DNA of 14,600 nucleotides from Treponema sp. (GTDB taxonomy: Bacteria; Spirochaetota; Spirochaetia; Treponematales; Breznakiellaceae), in NCBI GenBank assembly GCA_031259345.1, contig JAIRLQ010000544.1:1-14600 (forward strand). The letters are read 5' to 3'. Positions 7,587 to 14,386 of this stretch are shown one piece after another (the stretch's first letter is position 1; every line of letters begins with the position of its first letter). The notes below the pieces were generated by a model. The model worked only from the letters and a program-made list of their open reading frames with translations. It made no database searches and was not told where the DNA came from. The position numbers were made by a program, and so were the translations under genes.

Positions 7587-9759
7587 AACAAAGGATGTAA
7601 TATCCTTTATCGGAAAAATAATTCCCAAAACCTTTCTTGGCGGCCCCGCTCTTGCGTCGGTTGCCGTTTTTGTTCTCTGCCTTGGGGTTATCCTTTGGAA
7701 TCTGAATTCCGGCTGGGGCAGTGGAGGGCGCGGCGATGATCTTGAAGTCGGCAAAGTCGCCGACAGGGACATTGTTGCCGAATATTCGGTAACCTACGAA
7801 GATGTAGACGCTACCCGGCTAAGGCGTGAAGCCCAGGAACGTCAGGTTCCGGCGGTGTTTCTTTTTTCCCAGTCCGTCTGTGACGAAGCCCTGAACAAAT
7901 GGCGGCAATTTGCTCTTCTTGTTTCAAGCTCGCCTTCCCTGGACGATTTTAAACGCGGCGTTGGCGAATTGCTGCCTGACATTGATTTTGGCGGAGCCCT
8001 GGATGGTTTATACCAAAACCCCCAAAGACTTGAGGTTTTACGCCAGGCAAAAGTAGTTCTGGAAGGCCTTTTGAACAAGGGCATTTATGCCATTCCCCGG
8101 GACGGCATAGACGAGTTCAATCTGGATAAGGTGGAACTTGTCCGCCAAACAGCCGGCCGTATAGAACGGGAGCAGGTTCCTTATAGCGCCATCATTACCG
8201 GGGATAAGGTAAAAGAAGTTCTTCAAAAGAAGCTTGACTCCGGCGCGTATCCCCCGGATTTTGTTAAAATCGGCGTTGATCTGCTTGAACCTTTTGTTTC
8301 GGAAAATGCGTTTTATTCCGCCGAGGAAACGGTACAGCAAATTCTGGAAACCAGAGCCAAAACCGAACCGGTGTTAAAATATATAGAACGGGGCAAACGG
8401 ATAATCAAAAAAGGCTTTATCATAACCGACGATGAAATGGAGGAACTTAAGGCCTTAAATACTTCCATTCCGGGAAACGACGGCAGAAATATCGCGGCGC
8501 AGATTATTTATCTGTTATTAATTTTTTGTTTATTATATTTTTACTGTTCCAGGGGGCTTATGGGGAGGAGCCTTAATAATTCAGAAATATATCTTGTATG
8601 CGCCCTGTCGGGGATTTACATAGCAGGTACAATACTGCTCAAGAATTTTTCTTTTGGCTCAGACTTTGTAGTTATTTCTTTGCTGGTTCCTACAGCCCTT
8701 ATAATAATGCTGCCTTCCATATTGATAAGTTTCCGTCTTGCCCTGTTCCTGGCCCTGGCTTTGCCTTTAGAGTCTCTGATCTCTGGGGCGTATGACATGC
8801 CTTCTTATCTTTTTGCCCTGGTGTCCGGCGTGGTTGCGTCGTTTACCCTTAAGGGCGCCCAAAAACGGATGGATCTTATCAAGGCCGGTCTTATTGTGGC
8901 CGCGGCCAACTGTGTAGCAATGACCGCTGTTCTTTTAAGCCGGCGTCTTCCGGCAGGGACTTATCCTCCTTTGCTTTTTTGGTCGGCCTTTAACGGCCTG
9001 GGTTCGGGCATGCTTGTCCTGGGGTTTCTTCCGCCTCTGGAGCATGCCCTTAACGCGGCCACCGCGTTCAGGCTGCAGGAGCTTGCGGATCTTAACGCCC
9101 CTATTTTAAGGCGCCTTTTTACATCCGCCCCGGGGACTTACAGCCATTCCATTATGGTGGCTAATCTTGCGGAAGCTGCATGCCAGGATATTGGCGCCAA
9201 TGCCCTTCTTGCGCGGGTGGGGGCTTACTATCACGATTTGGGCAAAATGGAAAACCCCGATTATTTTGTGGAAAATCAAACCGACCATAATAAGCACGAC
9301 GACATTGCCCCCCGGCTTTCCGCAACTGTAATTCGCAGCCACGTTAAATTAGGGCTGGAAAAAGCCCGCGTCCTGGGACTTCCCCGGGAAGTAATGGATA
9401 TTATTGTAGAGCATCACGGCAATTCGGTAATTACCTGGTTTTATAACAAGGCAAAAAAACAGGAAGGCCAGGTAAACACGGAAGATTTTTCTTATCCCGG
9501 AACGCCGCCCCGTTCGAGGGAAAGTGCCGTAGTGATGCTTGCGGATACTACCGAAGCGGCAGTACGCACTTTGGATAAGCCCACAGTAGCACGGCTCGAA
9601 AAATTCATTCAGGAATTGTTTAATGCCAAGGTTGAGTTTGGGCAGCTTTCCCGGGCGGAACTAACCTTTAGGGACCTTGAAACCATAAAGAACGCCTTTG
9701 TCCGGGTACTGGTCGGTTATTATCATTCCCGCATTGAGTATCCCAAGGAAGAAAAATGA
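7570..9759 (+). CDS. pgpH: 7TM-HD membrane phosphodiesterase (PgpH-type, probable c-di-AMP hydrolase)
   Basis: A 729-residue membrane protein of the 7TM receptor-HD family. A first membrane helix lies at about 24-46, followed by an extracytoplasmic 7TMR-HDED-like domain (VGKVADRDIVAEYSV onward) to about residue 300. A hydrophobic block of about six helices spans roughly 310-500, followed by a cytoplasmic HD domain. Metal-binding residues expected for PgpH are present: H526, H555-D556 (YHDLGK), H591, H615-H616 (EHHGN) and D659 (LADTTEAAVR). Their spacing is close to that of characterised PgpH enzymes, which cleave cyclic di-AMP to pApA. Substrate is therefore inferred from family, not shown. 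The start lies 17 nt inside the end of phoH and the gene ends in a 4-nt ATGA overlap with ybeY, so translation is probably coupled across all three. All catalytic residues are present, so it is unlikely to be a decayed sensor. Confidence 0.93.
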   Translation: MKKKIETKDVISFIGKIIPKTFLGGPALASVAVFVLCLGVILWNLNSGWGSGGRGDDLEVGKVADRDIVAEYSVTYEDVDATRLRREAQERQVPAVFLFSQSVCDEALNKWRQFALLVSSSPSLDDFKRGVGELLPDIDFGGALDGLYQNPQRLEVLRQAKVVLEGLLNKGIYAIPRDGIDEFNLDKVELVRQTAGRIEREQVPYSAIITGDKVKEVLQKKLDSGAYPPDFVKIGVDLLEPFVSENAFYSAEETVQQILETRAKTEPVLKYIERGKRIIKKGFIITDDEMEELKALNTSIPGNDGRNIAAQIIYLLLIFCLLYFYCSRGLMGRSLNNSEIYLVCALSGIYIAGTILLKNFSFGSDFVVISLLVPTALIIMLPSILISFRLALFLALALPLESLISGAYDMPSYLFALVSGVVASFTLKGAQKRMDLIKAGLIVAAANCVAMTAVLLSRRLPAGTYPPLLFWSAFNGLGSGMLVLGFLPPLEHALNAATAFRLQELADLNAPILRRLFTSAPGTYSHSIMVANLAEAACQDIGANALLARVGAYYHDLGKMENPDYFVENQTDHNKHDDIAPRLSATVIRSHVKLGLEKARVLGLPREVMDIIVEHHGNSVITWFYNKAKKQEGQVNTEDFSYPGTPPRSRESAVVMLADTTEAAVRTLDKPTVARLEKFIQELFNAKVEFGQLSRAELTFRDLETIKNAFVRVLVGYYHSRIEYPKEEK

Positions 9760-10211
9760 ACCGTGTGCAATTCGCCGTTCGGGAGCTTCCCATGCCGGAA
9801 TGGAAGGCAAAGGCAAGGAGTTTTATACTTAAAGTGCTTAAAATGCGGGGTAAAAACAATTGGGAACTGTCTGTTGTGTTTTGCGGCAATGTTTTTATAA
9901 GGGATTTAAACGCCCGTTACCGCAATAAAGACGAAGCAACGGACATACTTTCGTTTCCCCTGGGCGGCGTTGTCCCCGGGAAGGACGGTGAAGAACAATG
10001 CCTTGCCGGAGATATTGTTATTTCCCTTGAAGCCTTAAAAGAAAATTCAAAATTTTTTAAGACCCCGGAAGACGAAGAATTGCGCCGGCTTTTTATCCAC
10101 GGAATTTTACATCTGGACGGTTTGGATCATAAAACCAATGACAAGGAGGAACCTATGCTTGTTCTGCAGGAAAATATTTTGATTTCTCTTGCCGGAGAAC
10201 ACATTCTATGA
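9756..10211 (+). CDS. ybeY: Endoribonuclease YbeY (rRNA maturation factor)
   Basis: A 151-residue protein of the UPF0054/YbeY family, a zinc-dependent single-strand endoribonuclease involved in 16S rRNA 3' end maturation and ribosome quality control. The signature HGxxHLxGxDH is present with H115, H119 and H125 as the metal ligands (HGILHLDGLDH). The upstream block RNKDEATDILSFPL is also family-typical. The length fits the family (about 150-160). The start overlaps the pgpH stop as ATGA, with a strong Shine-Dalgarno AAGGAAG at 9745-9751. It ends in another ATGA overlap with corC. The phoH-pgpH-ybeY order is a common bacterial arrangement and supports the assignment. Confidence 0.96.
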   Translation: MNRVQFAVRELPMPEWKAKARSFILKVLKMRGKNNWELSVVFCGNVFIRDLNARYRNKDEATDILSFPLGGVVPGKDGEEQCLAGDIVISLEALKENSKFFKTPEDEELRRLFIHGILHLDGLDHKTNDKEEPMLVLQENILISLAGEHIL

Positions 10212-10981
10212 GCGCGGCTTCTTTTGGGAAAAATTTTTTTAAGAAAAGCGACATAGATCGCAAAACTTTTGAATCTCTGGAACCGGAACAGCAGGAGATG
10301 ATCCAGGGCATTGTGGAACTTTCAGAAACTACGGTTAAAGAAGTAATGGTGCCGAGGATCGATGCGGTCTTTCTGCCCCAGGATGCTTCCCGGGAAGAAT
10401 TGCTTTCGCGGATTATAGAAAGCGGCCATTCCCGGTTTCCGGTTTATGTCGAAACCATCGACAATGTTGTGGGTATTCTCTATGTAAAGGATATTCTTAA
10501 AAACCTTGTAGGCGCCGGTGATTTTGAAATCCGGAATCTTTTAAGAAAGCCTTTTTTTGTTCCCGAGTCAAAACGCATAGACGATCTTCTTAGGGAATTC
10601 CGAAGGCGCAAAGTGCATATTGCCCTGGTGGTTGACGAATACGGAGGTGTATCGGGAATAGTCTGCATGGAGGATATTCTTGAAGAAATAATCGGGGATA
10701 TTCAGGATGAATTTGATAACGAAAAGGAAGACATACTGGATTTGGGCGGAGGCTCCTGGCTTTGCGACGCCCGGGTTAATCTGGAAGATCTTTCGGAAAC
10801 GATAGGCGTTGAATTTCCCGGCGAAGATTTTGACACCCTTGGCGGCTTTGTATTTGATCTTTTGGGAAAGATTCCTGTTCAATATGAAAAAGCCGTTTGG
10901 GAAGGCCACGAATTTATTATACAGGAAATGGAAGGCCATAAGATCAATTCGGTAAAAATCGTTTTAAAGAAAGAGCAATGA
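10208..10981 (+). CDS. corC: HlyC/CorC (TlyC) family CBS-domain protein
   Basis: A 257-residue soluble protein with two CBS domains: the first at about 45-100 (VMVPRIDAVFLPQ and FPVYVETIDNVVGILYVKDIL), the second at about 115-165 (VPESKRIDDLL, ALVVDEYGGVSGIVCMEDIL). A C-terminal CorC/HlyC transporter-associated domain follows at about 175-255 (LGGFVFDLLGKIP). There is no DUF21 membrane domain, so this is the short CorC/TlyC form rather than the membrane-bound CNNM-like form. Members are linked to Mg2+/Co2+ efflux and, in spirochaetes, have been named TlyC haemolysin; the haemolysin label is historical and not evidence of toxicity. The start overlaps ybeY by 4 nt, with GGAG at 10194-10197. The gap to the TPR gene is 3 nt. 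Confidence 0.92.
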   Translation: MSAASFGKNFFKKSDIDRKTFESLEPEQQEMIQGIVELSETTVKEVMVPRIDAVFLPQDASREELLSRIIESGHSRFPVYVETIDNVVGILYVKDILKNLVGAGDFEIRNLLRKPFFVPESKRIDDLLREFRRRKVHIALVVDEYGGVSGIVCMEDILEEIIGDIQDEFDNEKEDILDLGGGSWLCDARVNLEDLSETIGVEFPGEDFDTLGGFVFDLLGKIPVQYEKAVWEGHEFIIQEMEGHKINSVKIVLKKEQ

Positions 10982-10984
10982 GAA

Positions 10985-13003
10985 ATGAAAAGCGGGGGGG
11001 CTGCGATGGAGAGGAGGGGAAGATTTTTTTGCGCGCTTTGCGCGTTTTGTGTTTTTATTATTGTTCCGCTTTATGCCCAGCAGAATAATAATCCCGGGTA
11101 TTGGTATAACCGGGGAATGGAAGCCATAAGGACCGAAGACTGGTACAGCGCAGCCGAATCATTTCTTGAATGTGTCCGCCTTAACCCTGCCCACGCCGAA
11201 GGGACAGCCTCTCTTGCGGAATGTTATTACAGCCTTGGTGAATTTGACGAGGCCCTGGTCTGGGTTCGCAAAGCCAGGGTTTTGGCCCGGGCCAGCCAAA
11301 GCCTTGCGAACCTGGAAGCCTCTGTTCTGGTAGCTTTGGGCCGCCTGGATGAAGCGTCTAAAATCATAGCCGAAGTGCTCAACAAAGAGCCCTATAATAA
11401 AGAAGCCCTGTTTGTCCAGGCGGAATTGGACATAGCCCGGGGCCTTGCCGGCGACGCGGTAACCCGTTTCCGCAATGCTTCCCGGCGTTTCCCCGATGAC
11501 AGGCGCCTCCTTGTTTCCCTGGCTTTGACATTGGGTTCCCTAAATGACGCCGAAGCCGCAAATTTCTACATTGAAAGGGCGCTCCTTGAACACCCGGACG
11601 ATTACCGGGTTTATTATTATGCGTCTTACCTGGCCGCCAGGTCGAACCGGATTAATGACGCCATCAATTATGCGGAAGAGGCATTGTACTACAGGCCGAA
11701 TTTTTTAAGCGCCCAATCCCTTTTGGCATCCCTTCGCTACAGGGCGGGGCAGTTTGAAGAAGCGGCGCGCCTTGCGGACGCTCTTATCGCACAGAATAGG
11801 GACGACGGGCTGGCCTGGTATTTAAAAGGTATTTCCCTTGTCCGCCTTGGCAAAACAGAAGAAGCCATAACCGTGCTTGGCAATGCCGCTTCCGTAGCCC
11901 CGGATGACGAGTTTATCCGTTCAACCCTGGAGGAACTTCTAATTTCCGGCGCCCGGCTGGAAGATCCCCGGCGGAGCCGGTGGGCATCCTGGCATTTTAC
12001 CCGGGCAAAAGATTTTAGGGCACGCAGCCTTATGGATCAGGCTCTTTTTGAATACCGCCGGGGCTTACGCCTGGACCCCTATGCGAAAGATCGCAGGGAA
12101 TATGCGGATCTTTTGCGGATTCAGGGCTATCCGGCGCGTTTCCTTGAAGAATTAAAATTTATGCAGGATCTGGGCCTGGGGGACACATCTTTGAATGATG
12201 CCGTTGAATCCTACAGTTCCCTTCTTTCCAACGCCCTTTTCCGCCGCTGGAATGTGGAACCCGTTGAGGTTTCCGGGCCCCACTGGAAGGTAGCGGTTTT
12301 TTCGGTAGCCAACCAGTCGGCTTTTTACCATGCCGACGCCGGAACCGCGGCGGCCTCTTATATAAAAGATATTTTGGTACATGAGCGGAACATCTCCCCC
12401 ATGGAAACGGAGCTTCGCCAGGCTTCTTTTTCCCAGGCCTACAGGCAGGCGAGGGAAGGGGGGGCCGATTATTTTTTGATTGTTTCGGTTTCCGAAAACG
12501 AACGGGATCTTTCCGTTAAGGGGGAACTTTTTGTAGCCCGAACCGGCGCCCAGGCCGGAGTTTTTAACGCGTACCGGACCGGCGGGGACAGGCTCCGTTA
12601 TGCCAGCCGGGGTATTGTAGACCAGCTTACAAAAGCCCTGCCCTTCCGGGGCTCCCTTATCCGCCGCAATCAGGGCCAGGGGCTTATCGACAAGGGCAGG
12701 GCCGACGGAGTGGCCGACGGGGATGTCTTTGAAATCGTCCGTAAAAACGGCATCGTTGTCCTTAACGAAGGCATAGGCGTAACCTATACCCAGGAAGACA
12801 TAGTAGGCACATTAACCGTTACCAAAGCGGACGAAGAAGTCTCCGTGGGAAATCTGGAACGCCGGGGCTTTTTTGATTTAATCAGCGTCGGGGATGATGT
12901 GTTTGTTTTACCAAAAGAGGAAGAAGAAACGGAAGCGGCGCCGGCCGAAAATATCCGCAGCGCGGACCCCGAACTGCGGACCCTGCTGCGGACACTGCGG
13001 TAA
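10985..13003 (+). CDS. Exported TPR-repeat protein with C-terminal CsgG/FlgT-like region
   Basis: A 672-residue hypothetical protein. The N-terminal hydrophobic segment (FFCALCAFCVFIIVPLYA-QQ, about residues 14-32) is a good type I signal peptide, so the product is probably periplasmic or envelope-attached. Residues about 38-320 form eight or so tetratricopeptide repeats (for example WYNRGMEAIRTEDWYSAAES, LAECYYSLGEFDEALVWV). A spacer follows, then from H433 (HWKVAVFSVANQS) a region with the alternating pattern of CsgG/FlgT/TolB-like envelope domains. A final small domain at about 555-640 (RGSLIRRNQGQGLIDKGRAD, GVADGDVFEIVR) recalls the FlgT C-terminus. These domain similarities are by eye. 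Three starts compete: ATG 10985, ATG 11006 (M8) preceded by a G7 tract, and an out-of-frame ATG 10978 overlapping the corC stop. The last codons overlap the terminator of the opposing gene. Confidence 0.85.
   Translation: MKSGGAAMERRGRFFCALCAFCVFIIVPLYAQQNNNPGYWYNRGMEAIRTEDWYSAAESFLECVRLNPAHAEGTASLAECYYSLGEFDEALVWVRKARVLARASQSLANLEASVLVALGRLDEASKIIAEVLNKEPYNKEALFVQAELDIARGLAGDAVTRFRNASRRFPDDRRLLVSLALTLGSLNDAEAANFYIERALLEHPDDYRVYYYASYLAARSNRINDAINYAEEALYYRPNFLSAQSLLASLRYRAGQFEEAARLADALIAQNRDDGLAWYLKGISLVRLGKTEEAITVLGNAASVAPDDEFIRSTLEELLISGARLEDPRRSRWASWHFTRAKDFRARSLMDQALFEYRRGLRLDPYAKDRREYADLLRIQGYPARFLEELKFMQDLGLGDTSLNDAVESYSSLLSNALFRRWNVEPVEVSGPHWKVAVFSVANQSAFYHADAGTAAASYIKDILVHERNISPMETELRQASFSQAYRQAREGGADYFLIVSVSENERDLSVKGELFVARTGAQAGVFNAYRTGGDRLRYASRGIVDQLTKALPFRGSLIRRNQGQGLIDKGRADGVADGDVFEIVRKNGIVVLNEGIGVTYTQEDIVGTLTVTKADEEVSVGNLERRGFFDLISVGDDVFVLPKEEEETEAAPAENIRSADPELRTLLRTLR
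10994..11000 (+). repeat. G7 homopolymer tract between alternative start codons
   Basis: Seven consecutive G residues lie between the ATG at 10985 and the in-frame ATG at 11006. They leave a 5-nt gap before ATG 11006, so the tract could act as its Shine-Dalgarno. Losing one G would put the corC-overlapping ATG at 10978 in frame with the TPR protein and put ATG 10985 out of frame. Confidence 0.7.
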
Positions 13004-13028
13004 AAAAACCTGCGGCAAAAATCGCAGG
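13002..13028 (-). terminator. Rho-independent terminator of the minus-strand FN3/TPR-like gene
   Basis: Read on the minus strand, CCTGCG pairs with CGCAGG around an 8-nt loop (stem bases 13028-13023 and 13014-13009) and is followed at once by seven T (13008-13002). This is the classical hairpin plus U-tract. It lies about 56 nt beyond the stop of the minus-strand gene at 13084 and partly overlaps the TAA of the + strand TPR gene. On the + strand the hairpin has no T-run, so it would terminate mainly leftward transcripts. Confidence 0.78.
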
Positions 13029-13041
13029 GTATAATTCGAGC

Positions 13042-13079
13042 CTGTCCGCCGCTGCCCGTGCTGTGGAACGGACGGACAG
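13042..13079. repeat. GC-rich hairpin between convergent genes
   Basis: CTGTCCG (13042-13048) pairs with CGGACAG (13073-13079); a further CCG/CGG pairs after a one-base bulge (A13072), around a 17-nt loop. It lies between the ends of the two convergent genes. The absence of a T-run on either side makes it an uncertain terminator, though it could stop + strand readthrough. It resembles the hairpin at 85-119 in its arms. Confidence 0.5.
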
Positions 13080-13083
13080 CCCC

Positions 13084-14343
13084 TTAATCGTTTCCGGTTA
13101 ATTTTTTTAGGGAAGCGTCTATCCACGCGCCCGCTTCGGCGGGATAATCCGGTTTAACCTCAAGAAATTCAAAAAGGCCTTTCCGCTCTTCACCCAAAAA
13201 ATAATAACACTGGCCCAGATAAAACCGCGCCTTTATTTCCGAAGCCCTGCCCCGGGGCAGTGAAAGAAACTGTATCAGTTCATTGCGGCAATTTTCCCAA
13301 TCCCCGGGGGAAAAATACTTTTGTATGATATGGTGAAGGGCATATTCCTCGCCGCCGCCAGTTTCCTCAAGATCCCCGGGAAAAATAAAAGGGCTTTTTT
13401 GGGCAGCCGGCGTTTTGTTTTCGGCGGCATAAAGATTTTCCAGAGCCTTTTCCGCTTCCGGGCTGAGCTCCTGCCGGGCGGGTATTTCGGTAAAAGTATT
13501 CATTCCCGGAACCGCCGCCGTGGGGGAAAACACCGGCAGGGGCATTCCGCGTATATCCCTGCCTGCTCCCAAAAGACCTACCCGGCTTTGGTTTACCGGA
13601 ACTTCGACAGCCGTTGTTGTAGCGTTCCGTCCGGGTAAAATGTTCACGGCCCCATTGACCAGATCCTCTTCGCTTATCACCGCATAGTAATAGGGTATGC
13701 CCGGAACAGGATAATCCGTAAAGGGGGAAGTAATATCGGGCTGTACGATTACCGCCCCCAAAAGGTCCCTGTTTTTGTTCAGGGCCTCTACGCTGCGGTA
13801 AAGGACCAGCCTTTCCCCTGCCGGGGGGGCGGTAAAGCTGATGATAACGCCGTCGCCCGCCAGCGTTGCCTCAAGGCGTTTAACCAGATTTTCGGGATCT
13901 GGCGCCGCCCGGCTTTCCGCCGCCCCGTTTTGGCCGGCTCCGGGGTTTAAGGCGGACACAGCAAAGCTGACGCTGATATTGTTATTCATGGCTATAGGCA
14001 GGTCATAAACCCTGCCGGAAACATCGCTTGCGGCGACAAAGTAGTACCACGTCCCCGGCGATTCCGCTTCGTCCACATAAGACTGGGCGCCGTAGGGAAC
14101 TTCCGCAAGCTTCACCAAAGCGGCCAGGTTTGTATCCTCCCCAAAAGGAACAGGGGAACGGTAAATAGAAACCGGCCCCTTAACATCGGGCGAATCTATC
14201 CAGCTTAACCGGAGCAGGTTGTTTTTAATTTCGTAATCAAGCCGTGAAACAAAGGGGACAAACAGCGCCGCTTCCTGGGCCGAAACGGAACCCTGTAAAA
14301 TAAGAACGCCTAATAAAAAGGCGGATAAGCCGCGTTTATCCAT
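13084..14343 (-). CDS. Exported protein with two fibronectin-III-like domains and TPR-like tail
   Basis: A 419-residue protein I cannot name. A signal peptide (residues 1-22, GLSAFLLGVLILQGSVSA-QE) directs export. Residues about 30-127 look like a fibronectin type III domain: LLRLSWIDSPDVKGPVSIYR, then YVDEAESPGTWYYFVAASD. A second, more diverged copy spans about 150-245: GVIISFTAPPAGERLVLYRS, then FTDYPVPGIPYYYAVIS. A linker rich in Pro and Ala leads to a helical tail at about 325-419 with a TPR-like unit (ARFYLGQCYYFLGEERKGLF). The start is the first Met before the signal peptide; the Shine-Dalgarno is weak. It is convergent with the TPR gene and separated from it by 80 bp with a terminator. 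The architecture suggests periplasmic or surface protein-protein contacts. Domain calls are by eye and no enzymatic motif is visible. Confidence 0.8.
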   Translation of the reverse strand: MDKRGLSAFLLGVLILQGSVSAQEAALFVPFVSRLDYEIKNNLLRLSWIDSPDVKGPVSIYRSPVPFGEDTNLAALVKLAEVPYGAQSYVDEAESPGTWYYFVAASDVSGRVYDLPIAMNNNISVSFAVSALNPGAGQNGAAESRAAPDPENLVKRLEATLAGDGVIISFTAPPAGERLVLYRSVEALNKNRDLLGAVIVQPDITSPFTDYPVPGIPYYYAVISEEDLVNGAVNILPGRNATTTAVEVPVNQSRVGLLGAGRDIRGMPLPVFSPTAAVPGMNTFTEIPARQELSPEAEKALENLYAAENKTPAAQKSPFIFPGDLEETGGGEEYALHHIIQKYFSPGDWENCRNELIQFLSLPRGRASEIKARFYLGQCYYFLGEERKGLFEFLEVKPDYPAEAGAWIDASLKKLTGND

Positions 14344-14386
14344 AACTTAATAATAATACCTAAAAGATGGATAAGTCCAGCCCGGT

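Noticed and set aside
10208..10981. True haemolysin or toxin function for the TlyC-like protein
   Set aside because: The sequence shows CBS and CorC-type domains only; the haemolysin name is historical.
13030..13035. TATAAT as a + strand promoter between convergent genes
   Set aside because: No acceptable -35 lies 16-18 bp upstream and it would drive only antisense RNA to the minus-strand gene; probably chance.
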